Assembly: GCA_029864095.1 (NCBI GenBank)
Contig: JAOTUB010000020.1
Coordinates: 1-38,884, forward strand
DNA length: 38,884 nucleotides
Direction of reading: 5' to 3'
DNA from: Gammaproteobacteria bacterium
Lineage (GTDB): Bacteria > Pseudomonadota > Gammaproteobacteria > Steroidobacterales > Woeseiaceae
Below, in pieces: positions 7,792 to 15,775 of the stretch; the stretch's first letter is position 1; each line of letters begins with the position of its first letter. The translations under genes and the position numbers were made by a program. The notes under the pieces were generated by a model. The model was given only the letters and a program-made list of their open reading frames with translations, was not told the origin of the DNA and did no database searches.

Positions 7792-8937
7792 TTGAGATTC
7801 AGCTTGCAACGCAAATCCAGCCGCTCCGAGTTCTTCTTAGTGGCCATGTGTGCAGCCGTGTCTGCTACCAGTGGGTGTGCTGCTTCCGGTGCCAGCGGCA
7901 GCACGCAATCTAATGGTATTCGAGCCCCATCGCATATGAATGTCTCGGAGGAAATTATTACCTCCGTTCAAGATGTCGATGGCGGATCCTTTCACATCTG
8001 CAATTATTCAAATAACGATCACATTGCCTTCGCAAAGCGCGTCGGTGACAACTGGCAGGTTGTCTTGGACGGCGCGCCATCGCCGGTGTTTAACGAACTT
8101 CTGACCAGAGACAGGGTTGGATTCTCAAGCCTATATCCGGGGTTCAGCGAAGGATGCAAAAAGTTTGTATACGGTGGACTGATTGATGGCGCCTGGCACG
8201 TAGCAACTCATCGATTGTATGAATCGGGTGGCTTTGAGGCAAAAGCAGTCGATGAAATGTCGATGGCTGGACCGTTTGACAGTAAACCTGTGTCAAAACT
8301 GAGAGACGGTGACCGCCCGGGCTTTTACTCGTCCCTTGAGGATTTCGATACAGGGCGTCGCCCGTCCGGGCAGCCTACAGTTGTCGTCGAGGGAAACGAG
8401 TGGATAGTGAAATCAGGTGGCATGGAAATCGGCCGTTATCCGGTCGATAAGGAGAGATCGAAGCTCCTGACACACTGGGTTTGCCCATTAGTGATGACTG
8501 ACTGTGATAAAGAGCCTGATCGGCCAATAGTCCGATCACTGGCTTCCGCCCCAAAGACCGATGATCTGGGTTTTACTGTGCAGTACGGAAGGACATTATA
8601 TTACGTGATCGACGGGATCGAATACGGTCCCTATCAACGTTTTGAATACTTGGTCGGAGATTACAGCGCAGATATTACCGGCATTAGGATGATTGAGTTT
8701 TCTCCAAGCGGCCAGCATTTTGCGTTTCAGGCTCGGCGGGGTCGGTCAACAATTCTAAATATTGATGGCGCTGACACGTTGCAGCTAGAGACGTACCGGT
8801 ACCGGCGCAAAGGACTTCTGGTGAAAAGCATTGTCAACTTTCCGATCCGTTTCGATAATGATAATAGTCTCTACACATTTGCGATCAAGAACGACAAACT
8901 TGTCCGAATCACCGTCGAAATATCTGAGAATCAATGA
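7792..8937 (+). CDS. Exported protein with WD40/TolB-like beta-propeller repeats
   Basis: A 381-aa protein. TTG 7792 is chosen because it gives a full signal sequence; the first in-frame ATG (7846) would cut it away. A cysteine after SATSG (residue 29) might be lipidated, although the lipobox is weak. The mature part repeats the blade-like pattern of propeller proteins: HIAFAKRVGDNWQVVLDG (about 77-94), then near the C-terminus FSPSGQHFAFQARRGRS with ILNIDG. This style, in which a protein 'reads' data as 'FSPDGKRFAY... VVDG', is typical of WD40-like domain proteins of unknown ligand. No neighbour suggests a role. Confidence 0.65.
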   Translation: MRFSLQRKSSRSEFFLVAMCAAVSATSGCAASGASGSTQSNGIRAPSHMNVSEEIITSVQDVDGGSFHICNYSNNDHIAFAKRVGDNWQVVLDGAPSPVFNELLTRDRVGFSSLYPGFSEGCKKFVYGGLIDGAWHVATHRLYESGGFEAKAVDEMSMAGPFDSKPVSKLRDGDRPGFYSSLEDFDTGRRPSGQPTVVVEGNEWIVKSGGMEIGRYPVDKERSKLLTHWVCPLVMTDCDKEPDRPIVRSLASAPKTDDLGFTVQYGRTLYYVIDGIEYGPYQRFEYLVGDYSADITGIRMIEFSPSGQHFAFQARRGRSTILNIDGADTLQLETYRYRRKGLLVKSIVNFPIRFDNDNSLYTFAIKNDKLVRITVEISENQ

Positions 8938-9107
8938 CAACATCTATGCAAATTCAAATCCGCACTAGGAACATTCAGAGTTTAATCAGTTCAGATTAAA
9001 AGCCGATGATTTGTATCGTCAAAAATTGTTCCCAAATGGATAAGAAAATATTGCCAGAATCTACAAATTAACTGCTGGTCTCTCGCTGAGCCAGACATTT
9101 TGAACGG

Positions 9108-9190
9108 TTGCAAGAGGCCATAAGCTGCCCCCTCAAGATAGCTCGTCCTAGCCAGTCTGCACGTCCGCTTTTGGGGAAAGCAGACATTCC
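9108..9190. repeat. Dispersed composite repeat, copy C (modules 1-2)
   Basis: Module 1 is TTGCAAGAGGCCATAAGCTG (from 9108). Module 2, at 9162-9189, is the best-preserved hairpin of the set: GCTTT-TGGGG-AAAGC inside CGTCCGC...GCAGACATTC. Module 3 is not recognisable here. The surrounding gene-free stretch 8938-9430 holds only this and the hairpin at 9296. Confidence 0.65.
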
Positions 9191-9295
9191 GAACATTTTC
9201 ACCGATCAGGGAGTCCGGCTCCCATCCCGATATTGTTAACTTGACCCAACCGGCTCCAGACCGCGCATTGATGCGGGAGTTGACATAAAAACCGT

Positions 9296-9316
9296 CGCAG
9301 TTCGACGACAACTGCG
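9296..9316 (+). promoter_or_regulatory. Inverted repeat in the leader of the next gene
   Basis: CGCAGTT-cgacgac-AACTGCG is a perfect 7-bp stem with a 7-base loop, about 115 bases upstream of the next start. It has no T-run. It could be an operator or an RNA hairpin; a TTGACA lies just before it (9280-9285), but no matching -10 is seen. Confidence 0.3.
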
Positions 9317-9430
9317 TGATGCACACGAACGAATTTGAGCAAGATTCCTGGCAAACTGAATACATAAAAACCATAGCTGCGTTACGCGAATGACGTCGTG
9401 ATGACAATGAGCAGCTGAAGGAGCCTGGCA

Positions 9431-9889
9431 ATGTTCGAAGTGCGTCAGATGGCCCCGTTAATGATCGGCTTGCTGCTGTCGTCAGCAGCCATTGCCGAAG
9501 ACGCCGGCCCCTCGAGCCTGGAGGCTGACCTGCAGCCTGCCATGCCCGTCTCTTTCGACGCACTTCTCGCGTACTCGGGTCACGGAACTCGCTGGCAGAT
9601 CACTGACACGGCCAGGCCGGTCAATGACGCCGGCGGCCGAACGCAACAGCTGGTCCAGATTGACTTTCAGGACTCCAGCACGCTCTCACGAGTCGGGCGG
9701 CTGAAAAGTCTGTCGCTGTTGACCGTGGCAGAATTCGGGCGGACGCAGGTGTTCATCGGAGTCGATGATGATGGTCTTGTCGGCTTGCACTTCAAAGCGT
9801 TTGATCGCCGAACCCGAGAGCGCCACCTGGAAGTGCTGCGCATGTCCTACCTGAAGGACGACGAGACCGATGTAGGGCCTGGACGCTAG
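9431..9889 (+). CDS. Exported protein of unknown function
   Basis: A 152-aa protein with AAGGAG eight bases before ATG 9431 and a signal peptide ending near AIA-ED (residue 22). The mature part is a compact alpha/beta chain with QQLVQIDFQDSS, LSLLTVAEFG and VFIGVDDDGLVGLHFK, consistent with a small beta-barrel or lipocalin-like fold. No catalytic motif is seen. It overlaps the stop of the convergent membrane gene by four bases. The body matches no family I know. Confidence 0.6.
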   Translation: MFEVRQMAPLMIGLLLSSAAIAEDAGPSSLEADLQPAMPVSFDALLAYSGHGTRWQITDTARPVNDAGGRTQQLVQIDFQDSSTLSRVGRLKSLSLLTVAEFGRTQVFIGVDDDGLVGLHFKAFDRRTRERHLEVLRMSYLKDDETDVGPGR

Positions 9890-12291
9890 TCGCCGGCCGT
9901 CTCGTTGAACTGTTGGATCAAAATTGCCGCGCCAACGTAGAACAAAAGCGCGGTTACGAGCACCACGCTGAACCCGAACTCGATCGCCATCAGTGTTGCG
10001 AGCGCGGCGCTTAGTACGGAAGCGAAGCCGTTGATACCCCAGGCCCAAGGAATGAAATCCGGTGCACGATCGGCCAGTCGTTTCAGCCCCAGCGGAAACG
10101 GCATGCCCATGCAGAATGCCAACGGGGCGATCAGCACGATCGACATTGCAATTTTCGCTGTGTCCGCGAGCCCTATGAAGCGCTGAAAGACAACCGGCAG
10201 CAGAAAAACGTAGGCCAGGGTGATTGCGGCGATCACCGCGGTGACTGTCGTCACCGGTGCGCGACGCGTCAGTCTGGCTGACATGGCGCTGCCGATTCCT
10301 GCGAATACCAGGAACCCGCTCAGCACAACCGCGACCGAATACAGGGGATGGCTAAGGAACAGAATAAACTTCTGAATGAACGCGATCTCGACAAACAGGA
10401 ACGCGAGACCGAGCAAGAAGAAGTAGCTTCCCATCGGCCCCCCGGTCCCTGCAGGCCAGGTACGTTTGATGTGAGCGAGCGGCATCAGTATCAGAACCAG
10501 CCCGGCCAACACTGCCTGGGCGAGCGTAGCAACCAGTATCAGGTAGCCCCATTCAATCAGTCCTGCTCCGCCACGTTTGCGCAGGTCGATGACTTCGCGA
10601 AACGAAGCCCATTTGAAGAAGTGAAAGAAGTACGGTTGGTCGTCCGTCGCGGGCTCGATGTGAAACTTGTAACGCCGGAAAAACTCCTCTGCGTCACCGC
10701 CAAGGAAGGCCACAGCTCCATCGTGCAGACTGGCTTGTTCGAGCAAGTTGAAGCGGTTGGCCTCGCTCGCCGCTATTCCCGGGAAATACGCCGTATCGAG
10801 CGAGCGGGCACGCGCGAACTCACGAATTGTTGCGATATCGGCAGCAGAAAATTCACCATTCTTGACAAGCAGCGTGCTCGTGTTCCAGCTGCGGATCATT
10901 GCAAGTCGTTGATCCGGCCTCTCAACCCCCGCCCTGCGCAACGCCTCGACTGCGGTTGCGAACAGTTTCAGGCCGTCGCGTGGTGGCAATTTCAGCCAAC
11001 GCGTAATAGACAAGATGCCGCCGGCTTCGAGGCGCTCGACATATGCCTGCAGGCCTTCGACCGTATAGAGGTAACTCTCGTTCAAGGCTTGTACACCCGC
11101 ACCGGATGCCCCAAAGGAGTCGAGCAAGCCGATTTGGATTAGATCGTAATGCCCGTCCGTTTGCATGACAAAGCCTCGAGCTTCTCGAGTGTGCACGCTG
11201 ACGCGAGGGTCTTCGTAAAGGTGCCCCGAAAAATCGGCATAAGTCTCGCGCACAAGTTCTGTCATTTGCGGATTGAGCTCTACGGCATCGACGTGGCTTG
11301 TACCGTTGCGAAGGGCAAGCAGCACATCGGTGCCCGCGCCGGCGCCGAGCACGAGGACTCGGGGAGAATCGAGCAACCGATACGGCAATGCCGCGGTCAC
11401 ATCGTCGAGGTAAGCAAGCTTGTCGAGATTGCCGTCGTAGCGCGTGATCGCGCTTATCGAATCGCCGTCGGTGAACACGGCCAATTGTTCGGGTGGCACA
11501 TGGCGCGTTCCCAGACTGAGTCCGGGCGCGTGGCGGAACGGTACGGTCGGGCTGTCGACCACGGTCAGCAGTCCCAATGGACTCGACAACGCACTGAGCG
11601 TCCTGGCGTCGACGACCTGCATTGCCTGACTCAGCCCCTTGTACTCGGACAGGCGCAGCGTAAGCCACTGCTCGGGCAAGCCAAACACGATAAAAACGAG
11701 CCAGGCAAGCTGCAGTGTCGCAAGCGACTTTCGTGCCCCCGATGCCAGGCCCACCAGCGCTGACGCGACGACGGCCAGAGCGACGAGTACGAGAATCGCG
11801 TTCTGCGGAAATACCGCGAACAACACAACTATGATCAGCACAGCTCCGAGCCCTGCGCCCGCAAGGTCGAAGAAGTAGATGCGGCTGATGTCGTCGCGAC
11901 GACATGTGAAAGCGAGCCCGATGCAGCACGCCGCAAAAAAGAAAGGCACGAAAAAGATCACGTAGATGAGGCTGAGGTGCACGAACTCCCGCCAGTCCCA
12001 GATAATCTCGAGCGCATTGAAAGGCACGCGCTGACCCACAATGAAGCACACCAGCATCGCGACGCTGAACGACAACGCGCTGACTGCGAACGCGATCTCA
12101 AAGCGCTGCTCGAGTTGTGTCCTCAAGAGTGCAATGAATGTACCGCTGGCACCGTACCCCAGCAAGGCGAGGCTGATGATCATGTACGCGAAGTGGTGCC
12201 ACTGCACGATGGACAACACGCGCATGAGCAGAATTTCGTAGCCGATTGCGGCGGCAGACACCAATAGCGTTGCAAAAAACAGGCGCCGCAA
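9886..12291 (-). CDS. Integral-membrane spermidine-synthase-like methyltransferase-fold protein
   Basis: An 801-aa protein. About six or seven transmembrane helices fill residues 5-210, a spermidine-synthase-like Rossmann domain spans about 235-540, and another six helices occupy 580-795. The nucleotide/SAM-binding loop is LGAGAGTD (315-322), followed by the acidic VDAVELN strand end (334-340). The DLIQIGLLDSFG region (383-394) replaces the usual catalytic D-x-x-D block of polyamine synthases, so aminopropyl transfer is not assured. Such 'fused' membrane SpeE-like proteins are common in bacteria and largely uncharacterised. It starts five bases after the pcm-like gene, so it is the last gene of the Memo-Pcm operon. 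Confidence 0.8.
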   Translation of the reverse strand: MRRLFFATLLVSAAAIGYEILLMRVLSIVQWHHFAYMIISLALLGYGASGTFIALLRTQLEQRFEIAFAVSALSFSVAMLVCFIVGQRVPFNALEIIWDWREFVHLSLIYVIFFVPFFFAACCIGLAFTCRRDDISRIYFFDLAGAGLGAVLIIVVLFAVFPQNAILVLVALAVVASALVGLASGARKSLATLQLAWLVFIVFGLPEQWLTLRLSEYKGLSQAMQVVDARTLSALSSPLGLLTVVDSPTVPFRHAPGLSLGTRHVPPEQLAVFTDGDSISAITRYDGNLDKLAYLDDVTAALPYRLLDSPRVLVLGAGAGTDVLLALRNGTSHVDAVELNPQMTELVRETYADFSGHLYEDPRVSVHTREARGFVMQTDGHYDLIQIGLLDSFGASGAGVQALNESYLYTVEGLQAYVERLEAGGILSITRWLKLPPRDGLKLFATAVEALRRAGVERPDQRLAMIRSWNTSTLLVKNGEFSAADIATIREFARARSLDTAYFPGIAASEANRFNLLEQASLHDGAVAFLGGDAEEFFRRYKFHIEPATDDQPYFFHFFKWASFREVIDLRKRGGAGLIEWGYLILVATLAQAVLAGLVLILMPLAHIKRTWPAGTGGPMGSYFFLLGLAFLFVEIAFIQKFILFLSHPLYSVAVVLSGFLVFAGIGSAMSARLTRRAPVTTVTAVIAAITLAYVFLLPVVFQRFIGLADTAKIAMSIVLIAPLAFCMGMPFPLGLKRLADRAPDFIPWAWGINGFASVLSAALATLMAIEFGFSVVLVTALLFYVGAAILIQQFNETAGD

Positions 12292-12296
12292 GGGTG

Positions 12297-13007
12297 TTAG
12301 TGTTCGCCGGTGAGTGGCACGAAGCGAACGGCGGCGATCTGTTTCGTAATAATCTCGTCCTGCTCTGTTTTCTCAATCAGGAGCAGCTGTTGCGTCATGA
12401 AGCGGCCGCCGACCGGGATAACCATGCGCCCGCCGGGTCTGAGCTGATTGATCAGCGGCGGCGGCACATGGCTTGCGGCCGCAGTGACGACAATTGCATC
12501 GAATGGTGCGTGTTTCTCCCAGCCAAAGTAGCCGTCGCCAAGCCGCGTCGTCACGTTATCGTAGCCGAGACGCTTGAGCCGCTCGCTCGCACTCTGGAAT
12601 AGCGGCGCGACGATTTCGATCGTATAGACGTGCTCGACGAGCTCGGCCAGGATAGCGGCCTGGTACGCAGATCCGGTGCCGATTTCGAGGACAATGTCGC
12701 CGGCGTCGGGCTCGATGAGGTCGGTCATTAGCGCGACAATATACGGCTGCGAAATCGTCTGCCCGTGTCCGATCGGCAGCGGCCGATTCTCGTATGCGAG
12801 GCGCTTTTCGCTCGAGGGAACGAATTCGTGACGTTCGACGGTCGCCATTGTCGCCATCACGGCGTCGCTGAACGCCCCATCGCCCGAATCCCGGGCCAGC
12901 TGCGCGTAGTACACAAGCTCTTCCATCAACGCCGCGCGCCGTTCCGCGTAGTAGTCCGCATGAGCAAGACCAACAAAAAGCAGGAGACTGAGCGCCAAGT
13001 GTCTCAT
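12297..13007 (-). CDS. pcm: Protein-L-isoaspartate O-methyltransferase, exported form
   Basis: A 236-aa Pcm-family enzyme that would methylate isoaspartyl residues in damaged proteins using S-adenosylmethionine. Start 13007 is chosen over an in-frame ATG at 13025 because it overlaps the upstream stop as ATGA and gives a clean signal peptide (MRHLALSLLLFVGLAHA). Family marks are GHGQTISQPYI (80-90), the SAM loop LEIGTGSAYQ (107-116) and RPGGRMVIPVG near the C-terminus. Ordinary Pcm is cytoplasmic and lacks a signal peptide, so export is unusual because SAM is not expected in the periplasm. Translational coupling with AmrB suggests a linked function. Confidence 0.8.
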   Translation of the reverse strand: MRHLALSLLLFVGLAHADYYAERRAALMEELVYYAQLARDSGDGAFSDAVMATMATVERHEFVPSSEKRLAYENRPLPIGHGQTISQPYIVALMTDLIEPDAGDIVLEIGTGSAYQAAILAELVEHVYTIEIVAPLFQSASERLKRLGYDNVTTRLGDGYFGWEKHAPFDAIVVTAAASHVPPPLINQLRPGGRMVIPVGGRFMTQQLLLIEKTEQDEIITKQIAAVRFVPLTGEH

Positions 13008-13795
13008 TGCTCGACAAAGACCCATGAGCCGTAGCCCACAACATTGCGCCGATCGCCGGCGGTATCACCCGAGTTGCAGAGGTCCAGCGTGTTGACCCTC
13101 ATGCCACGGCGCTTCGCCGTGATCAGCAGTCCACCGATTGGCGTGGCACCGCACGCAGTGTCGTGGTCGATGCCGCGCACGTCGAGATCTTCGATGGCCC
13201 GCCTCGTCTCGCCGTCGACGGCGCGCGCCTGGTCATAGCTCAGATAGTGACTCAGATCAGAGCTGATGACGATCAGCGTCTCGGGCCCGCCCCAAAGCGC
13301 GTCCAGAACCTCGGCTACGCACTCTGGCGTCGTGTTGCCGACGACGATCGGGACGAGCGAGAACGATCCGAGCACGGATTGCAGGAATGGCAGGTGCACC
13401 TCGAGACTGTGCTCGTAGATATGCGTGTCATCGAACACTTCGACCAGCGGTATATCCATGCCCGCAATCGCTTGTGTGTCGAGCGGCACATCGCCTATGG
13501 GCGTTCTGAATACGTCTGCGCTCGACAGGGCGAAACCGCGCACCGGCACGCGGTGACATGGCCCGAGCAAAATCACCCGTTCGTATTGGTCCCGATACGG
13601 CCGCAAGCGAGCATAGGCCGCGGCTGCGACGGCCCCGGAATAGATATAACCGGCATGCGGCGCAATCAACGCCTTCGGCGCGCCGACGTCACCGCACTTT
13701 GCCTCCTCGAGCAGGAATTCCACAGTCCTGCCCAGCTCTGGTGCATTGCCCGGGTAAAACGACCCGGCAACAGCGGGTTCCCGGATGACAGTCAT
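13004..13795 (-). CDS. amrB: AmmeMemoRadiSam system protein B (Memo family)
   Basis: A 263-aa Memo-family protein, a metal-binding fold related to extradiol dioxygenases. The typical start REPAVAGSFYPG is present. The metal-site candidates known from human MEMO1 are all seen: His47 (APHAGYIYSG), His81 (GPCHRVPV), His183 (SSDLSHYL) and Cys240 (LDLCNSGD). It is normally paired with an AMMECR1 protein and a radical SAM enzyme; only the latter is found here, divergently placed. The function is unknown but is often linked to oxygen- or copper-dependent chemistry. It heads the operon with pcm and the membrane spermidine-synthase-like gene. Confidence 0.9.
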   Translation of the reverse strand: MTVIREPAVAGSFYPGNAPELGRTVEFLLEEAKCGDVGAPKALIAPHAGYIYSGAVAAAAYARLRPYRDQYERVILLGPCHRVPVRGFALSSADVFRTPIGDVPLDTQAIAGMDIPLVEVFDDTHIYEHSLEVHLPFLQSVLGSFSLVPIVVGNTTPECVAEVLDALWGGPETLIVISSDLSHYLSYDQARAVDGETRRAIEDLDVRGIDHDTACGATPIGGLLITAKRRGMRVNTLDLCNSGDTAGDRRNVVGYGSWVFVEQ

Positions 13796-13825
13796 GACAC
13801 CGTGTCCTGTCTACTATCCTTGTAA

Positions 13826-13854
13826 TTGTAATCCTCTGATCCAACCTTTATATA
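13826..13854 (+). promoter_or_regulatory. Promoter for amrS
   Basis: TTGTAA (13826-13831) and TATATA (13849-13854) are separated by exactly 17 bases. The transcript would start near 13861, leaving a leader of about 15 bases before ATG 13876. It lies in the 80-base gap between the divergent amrB and amrS. Confidence 0.5.
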
Positions 13855-13875
13855 TAGGTAGGTTTACTTGCACAC

Positions 13876-14961
13876 ATGACGATGGATGGACACAGCGCCA
13901 GATACTGGCACCGGCTCGATGACGGCCGCTTGCAGTGCGATGTCTGCCCGCGGTTCTGCAAGCTTCGCGATGGACAGCGCGGGCTGTGCTTCGTCCGTGG
14001 GCGTACCGACAATGAAATCGTATTGACGACCTATGGCCGCTCATCCGGCTTCTGCGTCGACCCGATCGAGAAAAAGCCGCTCAACCACTTCCTGCCGGGC
14101 ACGCCCGTGCTCTCGTTCGGCACCGCCGGCTGCAATCTGGCCTGCAAATTCTGTCAGAACTGGGATATCTCGAAATCCCGCGAATTCGACCGGCTACAGG
14201 ATAGCGCGTCACCGGAGGCGATCGCCCGAGCCGCCGTCGAGACGGGCAGCCGCAGCGTTGCCTATACCTATAACGATCCCGTGATATTCCTCGAGTACGC
14301 GGTCGATGTCGCCAAAGCCTGTCACGAACGCGCCATCAGGAACGTCGCCGTCACGGCCGGCTACATCACCGCAGAGGCCCGGGACGAATTTTTCGAACAC
14401 ATTGATGCGGCCAACGTCGATCTCAAGGCGTTTACGGACCGCTTCTACTGGAAGGTGTGCGGCGGCCATCTCGGGCCCGTGCTGGACACACTCCTGTACC
14501 TGAAGCACGAAACGGACATCTGGCTCGAGCTGACGACCCTACTCATTCCGGGCGAAAATGACTCGGCCGGTGAAATTGACGACATGACCCGGTGGATCGT
14601 CGAGCAACTTGGCCAGAATGTGCCGCTGCACTTCACGGCCTTCCACCCTGACTGGAAGATGTTGGATACACCGAGCACGCCCACGAAAACGTTGCGGCGT
14701 TCGCGCGAGATTGCGATCGCTAATGGCATGCACCATGTCTACACGGGCAATGTCCACGATTACTCCGGCTCGAGTACCTACTGCCACGGTTGTGGCGAAC
14801 TGCTGATCGGCCGCGACTGGTATGAACTATCGAACTGGAACCTGACAATGGACGACGGCAAAGCCAGATGCTCGTCCTGCGGGACGGAGATTGCCGGTGT
14901 GTTCGAGGCAGCGCCCGGTTCCTGGGGCTCGCGTCGGCAACCAGTCCGCATCGCAGCTTAA
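13876..14961 (+). CDS. amrS: AmmeMemoRadiSam system radical SAM enzyme
   Basis: A 361-aa radical SAM protein. The N-terminal Cys cluster CDVCPRFC (21-28) with Cys38 is typical of this family. The Fe-S/SAM motif C-x3-C-x2-C is at Cys86, Cys90, Cys93 (FGTAGCNLACKFCQNW). The GTP/PFL-activase-like part continues with YTYNDPVIFLEY and DVDLKAF-type segments. Two C-terminal zinc-ribbon pairs are visible (CHGC near 301 and CSSC near 336). The family's reaction is unknown. It is divergent from amrB, which supports co-function. No AMMECR1 (amrA) gene is in the window. Confidence 0.92.
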   Translation: MTMDGHSARYWHRLDDGRLQCDVCPRFCKLRDGQRGLCFVRGRTDNEIVLTTYGRSSGFCVDPIEKKPLNHFLPGTPVLSFGTAGCNLACKFCQNWDISKSREFDRLQDSASPEAIARAAVETGSRSVAYTYNDPVIFLEYAVDVAKACHERAIRNVAVTAGYITAEARDEFFEHIDAANVDLKAFTDRFYWKVCGGHLGPVLDTLLYLKHETDIWLELTTLLIPGENDSAGEIDDMTRWIVEQLGQNVPLHFTAFHPDWKMLDTPSTPTKTLRRSREIAIANGMHHVYTGNVHDYSGSSTYCHGCGELLIGRDWYELSNWNLTMDDGKARCSSCGTEIAGVFEAAPGSWGSRRQPVRIAA

Positions 14962-14963
14962 TA

Positions 14964-14979
14964 TTTTTTCGAGAAAAAA
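14964..14979. terminator. Weak A/T hairpin between convergent genes
   Basis: TTTTTT-CGAG-AAAAAA is a perfect 6-bp A/T stem. It lies three bases after amrS and 16 bases before the GST stop. It is bidirectional in form but lacks the GC-rich stem of a strong intrinsic terminator. Confidence 0.3.
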
Positions 14980-14995
14980 CTGATAACTAGCTGAA

Positions 14996-15679
14996 TTAAT
15001 TTTTATTTATACCCATGAGCTCATAGTGCCCGCCTTTGTCGAGCGCCCGCTTGTAGGCCGGTCTGGCGCGAACACGCTCCAGGAACGCGGCAAGCCTTGG
15101 GTAATTATCTTCGAGGTCGGTGCGCACCTCGGCGGCCTCTACGGCAAAGCTCATTTGTATGTCTGCGCCCGTCAAATGGTCGCCGCAGAACCAGGTGGAG
15201 TGCTGCAACTCCGACTCCATAAAATCGAGGTTGCGCTTGACGTTGGCATCGAGGAAATTGTCGCGCACCTTGCCCGCAATGCCTTTGGCGACGGGCTTGA
15301 GAAAGAATGGCATCGGAGCGGATTCGATTCGGGCCAGGATAACGGACAGGAGCATCAACGGCGCGAACGTGCCCTCCGCGTAATGCAGCCAGTAGATGTA
15401 GGCCCTGTGCTCCGGGGTTTCGTGCGATGGCAGCAGCGTGCCCGTATCGAACTTCGCCAGCAGGTACTCGATGATCGCTCCGGACTCGGCGATCGTGGCA
15501 TCGCCGTCCGTTATCACGGGCGATTTGCCGAGCGGATGAATCGCTCGCAGTTCCGGCGGCGCGAGGCTCGTGACTTTGTCGCGTCCGTAGCGCTTGATTT
15601 CATAGTCGGCACCGAGCTCTTCGAGCAGCCACAGGATTCGTTGTGAGCGGGAGTTTTCGAGGTGATGAACTGTTAGCAT
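14996..15679 (-). CDS. Glutathione S-transferase
   Basis: A 227-aa cytosolic GST with thioredoxin-like N-terminal domain (residues 1-80) and helical C-terminal domain (90-215). The start HHLENSRSQRILWLLEELG carries the likely catalytic serine (Ser10 or Ser12) near the N-terminus. The glutathione-binding cis-Pro loop is KSPVITDGD and the next strand contains ESGAIIEYL. The C-terminal domain has the folding motif GADIQMSF. The sequence resembles bacterial GSTs of the beta/ure2-like group. The substrate is unknown. It sits between amrS and the NDUFA9-like gene, with no clear operon partner. Confidence 0.9.
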   Translation of the reverse strand: MLTVHHLENSRSQRILWLLEELGADYEIKRYGRDKVTSLAPPELRAIHPLGKSPVITDGDATIAESGAIIEYLLAKFDTGTLLPSHETPEHRAYIYWLHYAEGTFAPLMLLSVILARIESAPMPFFLKPVAKGIAGKVRDNFLDANVKRNLDFMESELQHSTWFCGDHLTGADIQMSFAVEAAEVRTDLEDNYPRLAAFLERVRARPAYKRALDKGGHYELMGINKN

Positions 15680-15775
15680 CGTCGTCTGCCTTTTTGTGTT
15701 TCTTTAGCAATAGTATCACTGTCGACTGAGTTCAAGATCGACGCCTGGAGAAAGCGCTATGTCGGAGAAAGCTCT

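Noticed and set aside
8991..9563. Minus-strand 190-codon frame
   Set aside because: It covers repeat copy C and the start of the exported gene at 9431; its sequence shows the repeat signature (NVCFPQK) and no family.
10348..12049. Long frames on both strands inside the membrane spermidine-synthase-like gene
   Set aside because: Rich in Arg/Ala and without domain signatures; typical shadow frames of GC-rich coding DNA.
13163..13825. Plus-strand 220-codon frame
   Set aside because: Antisense to the Memo gene, which has a complete family signature.
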